NCBI RefSeq assembly: GCF_900101545.1
Contig: NZ_FMZU01000002.1
Span: 1 to 64,000 of the forward strand
Length of the DNA stretch: 64,000 nt
Reading direction: 5' to 3'
DNA from: Variovorax sp. CF079
GTDB lineage: Bacteria; Pseudomonadota; Gammaproteobacteria; Burkholderiales; Burkholderiaceae_C
Below, in pieces: positions 53,761-62,912 of the stretch. The notes beneath the pieces are model-generated. The model searched no databases, was not told the DNA's origin, and worked only from the letters and a program-made list of their open reading frames with translations. The first letter of the stretch is position 1. Each line of letters starts with the position of its first letter. Both the position numbers and the translations under genes were made by a program.

Positions 53761-56178
53761 TCAAGCGGGCACGGATGCCGGTTCGGCCGCAGGCCGCACC
53801 ACCGGTGCGGCGGGCCGCAACAGGAAATAGCCCAGCGCGGGCAACAGCACCAACGCGCCGACCATGTTCCACACGAACATGAAAGCCAGCAGGATGCCCA
53901 TGTCGGCCTGGAACTTGATGGGCGAGAACGCCCAGGTGCCCACTGCCAGCGCCAGCGTGATGCCGGTGAGCATGACCACCCGGCCGGTGAAGCGCAGCGC
54001 GTGCGCATAGGCGTCGGCCAGGCTCGCGCCTTCGCGCATGCGCGTCAGCGTGACGCTGAGCACGTACAGCGCGTAGTCCACGCCGATGCCCACGCCCAGC
54101 GCGATCACCGGCAGCGTGGCGACTTTCACGCCCATGCCCAGGCCCACCATCAGTGCCTCGCACAGCACCGAGGTCAGCACCAGCGGCAGCACCGCCACCA
54201 CCACGGCGCGCCAGGAACGGAACGTCACCCAGCACAGCAACACCACGGCGGCGTAAACCCACAGCAGCATTTCGCGCATCGCCTGGTGCACCACGATGTT
54301 GGTGGCCGCGGCAATGCCCGCGCTGCCGGCCGCCAGCTTGAAGGTGACCTCGGGCGTGTTGTTGGCGGCGGCAAAGCGCTCGACTTCGGCCGTCACCCGC
54401 GACAGCGTCTCGGCCTTGTGGTCCTTGAGATAGACGTACAGCGCCAGGAACGAGCAGTTCTGGTTGAACAGCTCGCGCGGCGCGCGCGTCTGAACGCCGC
54501 CCAGCGCGCCCTCGTTGGGCAGCAGGTCGAACCACTTGAGGTTGCCCTCGTTGTAGCCCACCATTGCCAGCTTGGACAGCGCCGCCATCGAGTTGGTGGA
54601 CTCCACGCCAGGCAATTGCTCCAGCCGCCAGGCCAGTGCGTCCATTTTCGCCAGCGTGCCGTAACGCGTGCACTGGTCCACTGGCGTGGTGGCCATCACG
54701 GTGAGGATGTCGGTGCTGGCGGCATAGTGGCCGATCAGGTAGTCGTTGTCTAGGTTGTAGCGCGCCTCGCGCCGCAGCTCGGGCGCACCCGGATCCAGGT
54801 CACCGATGGACAGGTGCAGGCTCACCGCGAAACCGGCGGCGGCGAGCAGCCCTCCCACGGCGACTGCGCCAACGGCCCAGCGCCTCGTGGTGAAGCGCTC
54901 CAGCAGCGACCACAGGCGCGAGCGCTGCGCATCGGACGCGGTTTCCAGGCGCAAGCTGCGCGCGGCTGCCTTGGGGCTCACGCCCAGGTAGGACAGCAGC
55001 ACCGGCAGCAGCACGAGATTGGTGAAGATCAGCGCGGCCACGCCGATGCTGGCGATCAAGGCGAGGTCCTGGATGACCTTGATGCGGATGATGACCAGCA
55101 CCGCGAAGCCCACCGCGTCGCACAGCAGCGCGGTGAGGCCGGCCACGAACAGACGCCGGAAGGTGTAGCGTGCCGCCACCAGCCGATGCGTGCCGCGGCC
55201 CACGTCCTGCATGATGCCGTTCATCTTCTGCGCGCCGTGGCTCATGCCGATGGCGAACACCAGGAAAGGCACCAGCACCGAATAGGGATCGAGCTCGTAG
55301 CCCAGCAGCGCCAGCAGCCCGAACTGCCACACCACCGCCACCAGCGAGCAGGCCACCACCAGCGCCGTGCTGCGCGCGCAGCGCGTGTAGCCGTACAGCA
55401 CGGCACTGCAGATCGCCAACGCCAGCAGGAAGAACAGCAGCACCTGATGCAGGCCTTCGATCAGGTCGCCCACCACCTTGGCGAACCCGGTCACGCGGAT
55501 CTGCAGCGCATCGTTGCCGTATTTGCCGCGCAGCGCTTCGATTCGGCGCGACAGCTCGCCGTAGTCGAGCGCCTGGCCGGTCTGCGGATGACGGTCCAGC
55601 AGCGGCACGAACACGATGCTGGACTGGAAGTCGGCGGCCACCAGCTGGCCGATCTCACCCGAGCGTTCGACGTTGGCGCGCAGCTCGGCCAAGCTCGCGG
55701 GCGAGCCGTCGTAGGCGTTGGGAATCACCGGCCCGCCATCCAGGCCCTCTTCGGTCACCGCCACCCAGCGCGTGTTGGAAGTCCACAGCGACTTCATGAA
55801 GGGCCGGTCCACGCCCGGCATCAGGAAGATCTCGTCGTTGATCTTCTGCAGCGTGTCGAGGTAGACCTTGTCGAAGATGGTGCCCTGGCGGGCCTGCACG
55901 ACCACGCGCATCGCATTGGCCTGGCCGCCCAGGTCGCCCTTGTGGGCCAGGTAGTTGACGATGTAGGGGTGGCCAGTGGGCAGCGTCTTTTCGAAGCTGG
56001 CATTGAGCTGCAGCTTGAGCGCCTGCCAGCCCAGCGCCACGGTGAGCAACAGGCACAGGGCCAGCACCCAAGGGCGGTGATTGAACAAGGCGCGTTCGAC
56101 GGCCGAGCCGGAGCGCGCGTCGAAGTCTTCGATGCGCGCCACGACGGCCTGCGCGCTGGAGGGAGAGTCGGTATGCAT
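53761..56178 (-). CDS. RND-superfamily (MMPL/HpnN-like) transporter
   Basis: An 805-residue inner-membrane protein of the RND/MMPL superfamily with two repeats of one helix, a periplasmic loop and five helices. The first helix is PWVLALCLLLTVALGWQAL and the loop includes FEKTLPTGHPYIVNYLAH. The helix cluster after residue 230 (VLLFFLLALAICSAVLYGY, VPFLVFAIGMSHGAQKMNG) is followed by the second half from about 430, ending in ALGVGIGVDYALYVLSVTLT. Relatives move hydrophobic compounds such as hopanoids, siderophores or lipids. It starts 23 bases after the YCF48 gene. The neighbours suggest a multi-component envelope carrier. Confidence 0.9.
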   Translation of the reverse strand: MHTDSPSSAQAVVARIEDFDARSGSAVERALFNHRPWVLALCLLLTVALGWQALKLQLNASFEKTLPTGHPYIVNYLAHKGDLGGQANAMRVVVQARQGTIFDKVYLDTLQKINDEIFLMPGVDRPFMKSLWTSNTRWVAVTEEGLDGGPVIPNAYDGSPASLAELRANVERSGEIGQLVAADFQSSIVFVPLLDRHPQTGQALDYGELSRRIEALRGKYGNDALQIRVTGFAKVVGDLIEGLHQVLLFFLLALAICSAVLYGYTRCARSTALVVACSLVAVVWQFGLLALLGYELDPYSVLVPFLVFAIGMSHGAQKMNGIMQDVGRGTHRLVAARYTFRRLFVAGLTALLCDAVGFAVLVIIRIKVIQDLALIASIGVAALIFTNLVLLPVLLSYLGVSPKAAARSLRLETASDAQRSRLWSLLERFTTRRWAVGAVAVGGLLAAAGFAVSLHLSIGDLDPGAPELRREARYNLDNDYLIGHYAASTDILTVMATTPVDQCTRYGTLAKMDALAWRLEQLPGVESTNSMAALSKLAMVGYNEGNLKWFDLLPNEGALGGVQTRAPRELFNQNCSFLALYVYLKDHKAETLSRVTAEVERFAAANNTPEVTFKLAAGSAGIAAATNIVVHQAMREMLLWVYAAVVLLCWVTFRSWRAVVVAVLPLVLTSVLCEALMVGLGMGVKVATLPVIALGVGIGVDYALYVLSVTLTRMREGASLADAYAHALRFTGRVVMLTGITLALAVGTWAFSPIKFQADMGILLAFMFVWNMVGALVLLPALGYFLLRPAAPVVRPAAEPASVPA

Positions 56179-56201
56179 GAGGCGTTAAAGCGGTTCTTTT
56201 T

Positions 56202-57290
56202 TCAGTCGAGCGGCGGCGCGGGCAGCCGGCGCATGCCGCGCAGGCTGGCCAGCACGAGGGCGCCGTCGGCGGCCACGGCGATACCGGCCACGGGCACGGG
56301 CTCGCGCGAGGGGATGCGGCGCAGGGTGGCCGTGTCCTGGCGCGCCAGCAGCAAATCGCCGGCCTGAGTCACCAGCGCGAAGCCGCCGCCCGGCAAGGCC
56401 GTGCCCGCGCCCACGGTCATGGGCGTGGTGCTGTCCAGCTTGTCCCAGTGCGCGCCATCGTCGCTGGAGCGAAAGGCCGAACCGCGCAGGCCGTAGGCCA
56501 CCAGCACACCTCCACGCGTGCGCAGCAGGCCGAAGAAGCTGCCCTTATAGGGCGAAGGCAGTGGCGCGAAGGTGGCGCCGCCATCGACGGAGCGCAGCAG
56601 CAGGCCCTGCTCGCCCGCCACCACCAGCGTGCCGCCGGCCGCGCGCACGCCGTACAGGTGCAGGCTCTTGGGGTTGGGCAGCCGCCCGAGCCAGGGCTCC
56701 CAACTCTGGCCGCCGTCCGCCGTGGCGAACATCAGGCCGTACGCGCCGGTGGCGAAACCGCGCTCCGCGTCGGTGAATTCCAGGTCAAAGAAGGGCTTGT
56801 CCGCGCCCTCCGTCACCAGCTGCTGCGCATGCTTGATCGCGGTAGCGTCGCCCGTGCGCTGCGCCGCCGCGGCGACCAGGGCCGCCGCGGCCATGCCATC
56901 GAGTTGCTTGTGCCAGCTCTGCCCGCCGTCATCGCTGCGCAGGATGGTGCCCAGGTGGCCCGCCGCCCAGCCGGTGCGCTCATTGACGAAGCACACGCTG
57001 GTGAGCGTGGCCTGCAGCGGCACCCGGGCCTGTGCCCAGCGCGCGCCGTGGTCGTCCGACAGCAGCACCGTGCCGCGTTCGCCCACCGCCACCAGGCGCG
57101 TGCCTGCACGGCCCACTGCCAGCATGGCGGCGCCCAGCGCCTTGGGTGTGACCACCGCCGGCAACGACAGCACCGCGGGCGTGGCCGGTGCGGCACGGGC
57201 GCGCATCGGCAGCAGCGCGGGCACCGCACAACCGGCCAGCCCCACCACGGCCACGCGCCGTGTCAGCCCGATGGGTGCCGAATCGGCCAT
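56202..57290 (-). CDS. YCF48-related beta-propeller protein
   Basis: A 362-residue exported protein. The signal sequence contains TRRVAVVGLAGCAVPALLPM. The mature part holds repeated BNR/Asp-box-like motifs of the YCF48 family (VGERGTVLLSDDHGARW, GHLGTILRSDDGGQSWHKQ, YGLMFATADGGQSWEPW, GLLLRSVDGGATFAPL, GSAFRSSDDGAHWD), forming a beta-propeller. Bacterial YCF48 proteins next to RND, DUF1302 and DUF1329 genes are assumed to be periplasmic partners of the transporter. The start overlaps the DUF1329 stop by one base (TGATG). Confidence 0.9.
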   Translation of the reverse strand: MADSAPIGLTRRVAVVGLAGCAVPALLPMRARAAPATPAVLSLPAVVTPKALGAAMLAVGRAGTRLVAVGERGTVLLSDDHGARWAQARVPLQATLTSVCFVNERTGWAAGHLGTILRSDDGGQSWHKQLDGMAAAALVAAAAQRTGDATAIKHAQQLVTEGADKPFFDLEFTDAERGFATGAYGLMFATADGGQSWEPWLGRLPNPKSLHLYGVRAAGGTLVVAGEQGLLLRSVDGGATFAPLPSPYKGSFFGLLRTRGGVLVAYGLRGSAFRSSDDGAHWDKLDSTTPMTVGAGTALPGGGFALVTQAGDLLLARQDTATLRRIPSREPVPVAGIAVAADGALVLASLRGMRRLPAPPLD

Positions 57291-58648
57291 CAGCGTCCGC
57301 CCTCGTTGGCCAGGGCTTCCGGGCTGAAGAATGTGCGCGGAATCGGCGGCAACAGCTCGTACTGCTTGCGCAGCTCGTTGGAGGCCATGTTCAGGTAATA
57401 GGCGCCGGTCTGCATGTCATAGCCGCCCCACAGCACAAAGCTGGTCACCGCCGGGATGTCCGGCGCAGTGAGCATCAGCGAATAGTTGGTGCGCCACAAC
57501 TGGCCGTTGGCGTCCCAGCCGTCGAACAGCACGATCTGCCAGGAGTCTTCGTCGATGTAGTACTTGCGCTTGGGCACGACGTGGCGCTTGCCCGCAGCCA
57601 GCGTGGCCTCCACTTCCCACACGCGGTGCAGCTCCCAGCGCACCTGCGCCGGGTTGAGCGTATTGGGCGTGACGAGTTCGTCCACCTTGGCGGCGGCCGC
57701 GCGGTTGTTGTTGTAGGGGATGTAGATCTCCTTCTTGCCCACCAGTTTCAGCTCGTGCTTGTCGATCGGGCCGAACAGGTTGAAGGCTTCGTCGAACAGG
57801 CCGATGCCCGAGGTCACCGAGTCGGGCGTGTCGTAGGCGACCGAGGGCGCCTTGCGCACGCGGCGCTGGCCCACCAGGTATTGCCACAGGCCGCGCGGCA
57901 CCGACTCGTTCATGCCGTCGTGCGCCAGGATGGCCTCGCCGGCCTTGGAGCCGGGCTCGGTCACGAGGAACTTGCCGAACTGGTAGTAGCCGTCGAACTT
58001 CTCGGCGCTGCCGTCCTTGTCGTAATAGGCTTGGCGCACCGTCTGCACACCGCCCGAAGCCATTGCACGCCGACCGTCGGACGTCACCACCCACACGCGA
58101 ACGGGCATGGCGTAGTTGCCGCCCTTCCACGCCAGGCGGTGGTTCCAGATCGCCTCGTAGCCGTCCTTCGGAACGGGGAACGGAATGCCGCCCCAGGCGC
58201 CCTCCACGCCGTGGCCTCCATCCACCGTCTTGGCATGCGTCGCGTTCTTGAAGGTGTTGTCGTACACCGATTGCGGAGCCGCCGCGGTGCGATGCGTGGG
58301 ATAGACGTCGATGCGGAAGTCGGGGTACTTCTTCATCAGCGCCTGCACGCCGTCGGTCAACTTGTCGGCGTACTGCGCCATGTTCTTGGCGTTGATCGAC
58401 AGCACGGGCTTCTCGCCCGCGAACGGGTCGGGCCGCACGTCACCGTTCTTGTAGCCGGGTGGCGCCTTGGCCAGGCCGCCGTCCCAGGTGGGGATGGTGC
58501 CGGCCTTGTTGCCGGCCTTCTCCGCGCCTACCGGGGTCAGCGTGGACTTGAGCTTTGCGGCCTCATCCGCGCTGACGGCGGCCTGCGCCGAAGCGGCGGA
58601 TGCCAGCAAGGCGGCCAGCAGCAATGATTGTTTTGCGATGTGCATCAT
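57290..58648 (-). CDS. DUF1329 family periplasmic protein
   Basis: A 452-residue protein with signal peptide (AKQSLLLAALLASAASAQA) and the DUF1329 opening SADEAAKLKSTLTPVGAEKA followed by AGTIPTWDGGL. The body contains KNGDVRPDPFAGEKPVLSIN, YPDFRIDVYPTHRTAA and IPYNNNRAAAAKVDELV, normal for the family. DUF1329 proteins are predicted to have a LolB-like lipid-carrying fold, so a role in ferrying a hydrophobic substrate across the periplasm is plausible but not shown. It lies between DUF1302 and YCF48 genes in the usual order. Confidence 0.9.
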   Translation of the reverse strand: MMHIAKQSLLLAALLASAASAQAAVSADEAAKLKSTLTPVGAEKAGNKAGTIPTWDGGLAKAPPGYKNGDVRPDPFAGEKPVLSINAKNMAQYADKLTDGVQALMKKYPDFRIDVYPTHRTAAAPQSVYDNTFKNATHAKTVDGGHGVEGAWGGIPFPVPKDGYEAIWNHRLAWKGGNYAMPVRVWVVTSDGRRAMASGGVQTVRQAYYDKDGSAEKFDGYYQFGKFLVTEPGSKAGEAILAHDGMNESVPRGLWQYLVGQRRVRKAPSVAYDTPDSVTSGIGLFDEAFNLFGPIDKHELKLVGKKEIYIPYNNNRAAAAKVDELVTPNTLNPAQVRWELHRVWEVEATLAAGKRHVVPKRKYYIDEDSWQIVLFDGWDANGQLWRTNYSLMLTAPDIPAVTSFVLWGGYDMQTGAYYLNMASNELRKQYELLPPIPRTFFSPEALANEGGR

Positions 58649-58670
58649 GGTGTGTCTCGATGAGTTTTTT

Positions 58671-60359
58671 TCAGAAAGTGCGGGAGACGGTGAACGACAG
58701 GTAGTTGCGGTCCTTCAGCGTCTGGCCATAGGACAACATGCGCGTGGGCGTGCGCGCGTCGGCGACCGTGAAGGTGTTCTCGCTGCCGAAGAAGGCGGTG
58801 TAGCTCAGGCCGATGTTCCAGGTGTTCTGGTACTTGCCCTTGATGCCGAGGGTCACATCGCCCGCATTGGTGGCGCCGCCCGCGAAGTTGAAGATCGCCG
58901 AGGAGCGGCCGCCGAAGTTGTAGCCCAGGCCCATCGGGATCGACAGGTCCAGGCCGGGCAGCACCTGGAAGTACTGCGGCTCGAAGATCATGCGGAAGGC
59001 GGCGGCCGAACGCGTGGTGTTGGGGTCCAGCCCGCCGAAGCCGGTCGTGCCCGGGTTCTTGGTGACGCTCATCACGCGGTTCCACGCCAGCTCGGCCAGC
59101 ACCACGCCGCCGTCCCACAGGCCGGACTTCTTCAGCACGTAAATGCCCGACAGGTTCAGGTGGGCCGTCTTGCCGATGGCATAGCACGGGTTCGCCGCCG
59201 TACCATCGCAATTGACCGGCGGCATGAAGGGCGCGCCGCCCAGCACGGCCGGGTCGCTGGTGAGCGGCGCGTCGGCGCGCATCGAGCCTTCGAGCGCCCA
59301 GTTCAGCTGGCCGATCGACGACGTGACGCTGGCGCCCACGGTCTTGATGCCCTTGGCGTAAACGGTGTGCGCGTTGCCGTTGATCAGGTCGAACACCGGC
59401 ACGGCCGGCGTCTTGTCGTTGTAGCGCGCCGCATAGACGCCGTACTCGAAGGCACTGCCGGTCGGCGACCAGCGCAACTGCGCGCCGAACTGGCCGTTGT
59501 TGCCGGGCGTTTGGTTCTTGCTGTCGTCGGTGACCAGCACCGGCGGCAGCGGCGGGCCGAAGTACACGCGGCCGCCGCCGATGTAGTCCTGATTGGAGAA
59601 GTAGCTGCCGACCCCGGGGATCTTGCTGGGCCGCCACTTGAGCTGGTAGTAGCCGCCCAGCGTCACGCCTTCGGCCACCTGCAGCGTGCCGGAGATCTGC
59701 TCCACCGGCAGCAGCACTTCCTTGAACTGCCAGTTGGGCACCGAGGCAATCTTGGCGATGTCCACCGGCCCTTGCGCCGCTGCAATGCCGTTCTGGCCGA
59801 AGAACAGGCTCTCGCCGTATTGCAGCGCGTGCTTGCCCACGCGAATGGAGGCGGGCATGTCGCCGAGCGATCCCTTGGCATAGACGAATGCATCGAGGAA
59901 CTGTTGGCCCCGGCCGTGCTGGCTTCGCGTAGCGGGAATGAACTCGTTGGCCGCCTGGCCCAGCTGGTTGCTCACGCCCAGCGAGCCGTCGTTGGCGTTG
60001 GTGCCCAGGTACTTGGAGTCGTACCAGGCCGCGTGACTCAGGCGCACGCCCCAGTTGCGGTGGTTGAAGTCGAACTCGGTCAGCAGATCGAAGCGGTTGG
60101 AGACCACGCCTTTCCTGAAGTTGGCGTCGCCATCGTTCTCGTTGGTCACGCCGCCGTCGCCCCGCGCTGCGGGCGAGGTCAGCACGGCCGAAGGCTCCTT
60201 CAGCCGAGATGCCAGGCTGTACTTGGGCGTGAAGTCCAGCCGGATCTTGGCGTCGGGGTCGCTGGACTCCAGTTCCATCGACAGCGCCGGCAAGGCGCAA
60301 GCCAGGGAGCTTGCCAGGACCAGCGCGCGCGGGCGGAAGGGGATGAATGCAGATGTCAT
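58671..60359 (-). CDS. DUF1302 family outer-membrane protein
   Basis: A 562-residue protein with a signal peptide (LVLASSLACALPALS) and the DUF1302 beginning MELESSDPDAKIRLDFTPKY. The sequence alternates short amphipathic strands, such as YKQ-free beta patterns in FNHRNWGVRLSHAAWYDSKY and YNFGGRSSAIFNFAGGATNA, and ends in a C-terminal Phe (TVSRTF), typical for outer-membrane beta-barrels recognised by BamA. It contains QYGESLFFGQNGIAAAQGPV, a family signature. Presumed porin or outer-membrane partner of the RND/YCF48/DUF1329 set. Confidence 0.9.
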   Translation of the reverse strand: MTSAFIPFRPRALVLASSLACALPALSMELESSDPDAKIRLDFTPKYSLASRLKEPSAVLTSPAARGDGGVTNENDGDANFRKGVVSNRFDLLTEFDFNHRNWGVRLSHAAWYDSKYLGTNANDGSLGVSNQLGQAANEFIPATRSQHGRGQQFLDAFVYAKGSLGDMPASIRVGKHALQYGESLFFGQNGIAAAQGPVDIAKIASVPNWQFKEVLLPVEQISGTLQVAEGVTLGGYYQLKWRPSKIPGVGSYFSNQDYIGGGRVYFGPPLPPVLVTDDSKNQTPGNNGQFGAQLRWSPTGSAFEYGVYAARYNDKTPAVPVFDLINGNAHTVYAKGIKTVGASVTSSIGQLNWALEGSMRADAPLTSDPAVLGGAPFMPPVNCDGTAANPCYAIGKTAHLNLSGIYVLKKSGLWDGGVVLAELAWNRVMSVTKNPGTTGFGGLDPNTTRSAAAFRMIFEPQYFQVLPGLDLSIPMGLGYNFGGRSSAIFNFAGGATNAGDVTLGIKGKYQNTWNIGLSYTAFFGSENTFTVADARTPTRMLSYGQTLKDRNYLSFTVSRTF

Positions 60360-60399
60360 CGTGTCTCCTCGTCTCTCTATTTGTTGTGTGGATTGCGGC

Positions 60400-61167
60400 T
60401 CAGATGTAGGTCGATGCCAGTCCGCCGTCGACCGGGATGTTGGCGCCGCTGATCCAGCGCGCTTGGTCGCAGCACAGCCACGCGATCACCGGCGCGATCT
60501 CGTCGGCGAAGCCGGGGCGCAGCATGCGGTGCGCATCGGCCTGCACCCGCTCCTGGCCGAGCATGCTCACGAAGTCGCCCAGGATCGGCGTGAACACCGG
60601 ACCGGGCGCGACGCAGTTCATGCGCACGCCGTGTTCCAGAAACCATTTCTGCGACTGCGTGGCGCTCCAGACGATCAGCGCTTCCTTGAAGTACTGGTAG
60701 CAGGTCTCCTGCGGCACGGGGTGGTCGCGCAGACAATGGGCGCCGGCCTCGAAGCCTTGCGCGGCGGCGAGGGCCTTGTGTGGCTCCAATCGCTGCGGCC
60801 ATTCGGCGCCGAGGATGGAGGCCACGTTGACAATGGAACCACCACGCGGGATGCGTGGCAGCGCCTGTTCGGTCAGATGGCGCAGACCCAGGTAGTTGAT
60901 GTCGGCGACGAGCTTGACGGGCGCCGTGCCGGGCACACCGGCGATGTTGCACAGCGCGTCGAAGCGCTCGGGCAATTGGGCCACAGCCGCATCGATGGCG
61001 GCGGCAGAACTCAAGTCGGCCTTGACGAAGCCGTCGAGCGTGAGGCTGGGGTCGTTGCGGTCCATGCCGATGACGCGGGCGCCGGCAAAGCGCGCGACGC
61101 GTACCACCTCGGCGCCAATGCCCGACGACACGCCGGTGACGACGATGGTTTTTCCTTGAAGCTGCAT
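60400..61167 (-). CDS. Short-chain dehydrogenase/reductase (alcohol dehydrogenase)
   Basis: A 255-residue SDR: TGVSSGIGAEVVR for NAD(P), CNIAGVPG, the catalytic Ser in VNVASILGAE, and Tyr-x-x-x-Lys as YQYFKEALIVWS. It ends with WISGANIPVDGGLAST. An Asp after strand 2 (IGMDRND) suggests NAD. The start at 61167 follows an excellent ribosome binding site (GAGGAGA); the frame further upstream to 61200 is unlikely. Located between the aldehyde dehydrogenase and the DUF1302 gene, it would make the aldehyde that the dehydrogenase oxidises. Confidence 0.9.
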   Translation of the reverse strand: MQLQGKTIVVTGVSSGIGAEVVRVARFAGARVIGMDRNDPSLTLDGFVKADLSSAAAIDAAVAQLPERFDALCNIAGVPGTAPVKLVADINYLGLRHLTEQALPRIPRGGSIVNVASILGAEWPQRLEPHKALAAAQGFEAGAHCLRDHPVPQETCYQYFKEALIVWSATQSQKWFLEHGVRMNCVAPGPVFTPILGDFVSMLGQERVQADAHRMLRPGFADEIAPVIAWLCCDQARWISGANIPVDGGLASTYI

Positions 61168-61200
61168 GAAATGTCTCCTCGTGGGTTCAGTCGATAACAC

Positions 61201-62676
61201 TCAGAACGGATAGGGATGCGGCGCCTGCTTGATGGTCAGCCACTGCCACTGGGTGTATTCCTCCCAGTCGGCCGGGCCGCCCACGCTGCTGCCGTTGCCG
61301 GCGATGCCAGGGCCGCCGAAGGGGTTGACGCACTCGTCGTTGACGGTCTGGTCGTTGATGTGGACCATGCCGGAGTTCAACTGCGCGGCAATCGCCATGG
61401 CCCGTCCGATCGAGGGCGAGATCACCGCCGACGCCAGGCTGCCCTGGTGGTTGTTGGCCAGGGCCACGGCCTCGTCGTCGGTCTTGAAGGTGATGATGTT
61501 GGCGACGGGGCCGAACACCTCTTCGTCGTACACGCGCATGCCGGCCCTCACGCCCGCCAACACCGTGGGTTTGTAGAACAGGCCGTCGCTGCTGCCGCCG
61601 GCCAGCAACTGAGCGCCGGCCGCGATGCTGTCCTGCACGATGGCGTGCACGCGGTCGCGCTGCCTGGCGTCGATCAGCGGCCCCTGGGCCACCTGGCCGC
61701 TGGCGCCGTCGCCCACCGGCAGGTGCTGGGCCTTCGAGACCAGCCGCTGGGTCAAGGCAGCGGCGATGCTCTCGTGCACGATGATGCGATTGGTCGCCAT
61801 GCAGATCTGGCCCTGATGCAGGTAGGCGCCCCAGGCGGCATTGCTGGCCGCGATGTCGAGGTCGGCGTCTTCCAGAATGATCAGCGAGTTGGCGCCGCCG
61901 AGCTCCAGCGTGACCTTCTTCAGATGACGCCCCGCCAGTTCGCCGATGCGCCGGCCCACGGCGGGCGAGCCGGTGAAAGCGATCATCGGCACGTGCGCAT
62001 CGGTCACCAGGGCTTCACCGGCGGCGGCGTCACCGGGCAGCACCTGCAGCAGGCCGGCGGGCAGGCCTGCCGCTTCGAACACGCGGGCGATCATGAAGCC
62101 GCCGCTCACCGGCGTGCGCGAGTCGGGCTTGATCACCACGCCGTTACCGGCCGCGAGGGCCGGCGCCACGGCGCGAATGGTGAGGATGAGCGGAAAGTTG
62201 AAGGGCGAGATCACGCCCACCACGCCACGCGGCACGCGCCGCGCCAGGCTGGTGGTGCCGCTCGCGCTCGGCAGGATCTGCCCCTGCGCCTGCAGGGGCA
62301 TGGCCGCCGCCAGATGGCACAGGGTGATGGCCTCGCGCACCTCATGCTGTCCTTTGGGCAGGATGGCGCCGGTCTCTCGGGCGACATAGAGCGCCAGCTC
62401 GTCGAAGTGCTGCTGGAACAACGCCGCGGCCCGTTGGAACACCGCGGCCTTCTCACGCGGCGCAACCTGCGTCCAGCTTTTCTGCGCTTGCGCCGCGGCG
62501 GCCGTGGCCAGCCCCACGTCCTGCGCGTCGGCGATGCCGACGGCCGCCATCACCTTGCCCGTGGCCGGCTCGACGACGTCGCGCACACCGCCTCCGGATG
62601 CGACCCACCTGCCGTTGAACACCTTGCCGGTCCAGGCCGCCGCGTCCAGGAACGCCGGCTTCTCCGAAACACCCAT
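61201..62676 (-). CDS. Aldehyde dehydrogenase (benzaldehyde-dehydrogenase-like)
   Basis: A 491-residue NAD(P)-dependent ALDH. The signature motifs are complete: FNFPLILTIRAVAPALAAGN, IAFTGSPAVGRRIGELAG, catalytic Glu in VTLELGGANSL, catalytic Cys in HQGQICMATNRI, and EEVFGPVANIITF. It resembles aryl/benzaldehyde dehydrogenases (XylC type) by the short N-terminus and the HINDQTVNDE segment. First gene of the operon, 72 bases downstream of the sigma-54 promoter, with ribosome binding site AAGGGGTGA. Confidence 0.93.
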   Translation of the reverse strand: MGVSEKPAFLDAAAWTGKVFNGRWVASGGGVRDVVEPATGKVMAAVGIADAQDVGLATAAAAQAQKSWTQVAPREKAAVFQRAAALFQQHFDELALYVARETGAILPKGQHEVREAITLCHLAAAMPLQAQGQILPSASGTTSLARRVPRGVVGVISPFNFPLILTIRAVAPALAAGNGVVIKPDSRTPVSGGFMIARVFEAAGLPAGLLQVLPGDAAAGEALVTDAHVPMIAFTGSPAVGRRIGELAGRHLKKVTLELGGANSLIILEDADLDIAASNAAWGAYLHQGQICMATNRIIVHESIAAALTQRLVSKAQHLPVGDGASGQVAQGPLIDARQRDRVHAIVQDSIAAGAQLLAGGSSDGLFYKPTVLAGVRAGMRVYDEEVFGPVANIITFKTDDEAVALANNHQGSLASAVISPSIGRAMAIAAQLNSGMVHINDQTVNDECVNPFGGPGIAGNGSSVGGPADWEEYTQWQWLTIKQAPHPYPF

Positions 62677-62709
62677 GACTCACCCCTTGCGAAAAAAGTT
62701 GATCGGCTG

Positions 62710-62733
62710 GCCGCGGGTGGAAATGCCCGCGGC
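62710..62733 (-). promoter_or_regulatory. Hairpin in the 5' leader of the aldehyde dehydrogenase operon
   Basis: GCCGCGGG and CCCGCGGC form a perfect 8-bp stem with an 8-base loop right after the expected transcript start (about 62736). It is followed 12 bases later by TTTTTT. The spacer is too long for a standard terminator, so it may stabilise or attenuate the message. Confidence 0.4.
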
Positions 62734-62747
62734 ACTGCCTTCTTTTC

Positions 62748-62762
62748 GCAACGGGCATACCA
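62748..62762 (-). promoter_or_regulatory. Sigma-54 promoter of the aldehyde dehydrogenase operon
   Basis: On the minus strand TGGTATGCCCGTTGC matches the -24/-12 consensus TGGCACG-N4-TTGC, with GG and GC separated by exactly ten bases. The expected transcript start near 62736 gives a leader of about 60 bases before the ATG at 62676. The adjacent divergent gene encodes a sigma-54 activator. Confidence 0.85.
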
Positions 62763-62846
62763 GCGGCGCCGCGGCGGGGTGGGCCGACGCCGCTGCGCGA
62801 CGCTGTTTTTCATTTGAGGATTAGGGGAATTCCCGGAGTCGTGATA

Positions 62847-62863
62847 GTTATCTTGAATAACTG
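62847..62863. promoter_or_regulatory. Inverted repeat AGTTAT-N5-ATAACT
   Basis: A 17-bp palindrome in the AT-rich centre of the divergent region, between the sigma-54 promoter and the activator sites. It could be a DNA-bending (IHF-like) or regulator site; no consensus match is claimed. Confidence 0.35.
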
Positions 62864-62881
62864 GTTTACCCTGATCAGCGC

Positions 62882-62899
62882 TTTCATCAAATGATGAAA
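62882..62899. promoter_or_regulatory. Palindrome TTTCATCA-AA-TGATGAAA, upstream activator site 1
   Basis: A perfect 18-bp palindrome, about 155 bases upstream of the predicted sigma-54 transcript start, at the distance and of the type used by XylR/DmpR-like activators. Confidence 0.7.
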
Positions 62900-62912
62900 A
62901 ATCAGTCACGCG

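Noticed and set aside
58467..60452. Plus-strand 661-residue frame antisense to DUF1302
   Set aside because: Val/Arg/His/Gln-rich shadow; the minus-strand product has signal peptide and family signatures.
62826..62836. GGGGAATTCCC palindrome in the divergent region
   Set aside because: A short self-complementary stretch around an EcoRI-like hexamer; no second copy and no link to the regulators seen.
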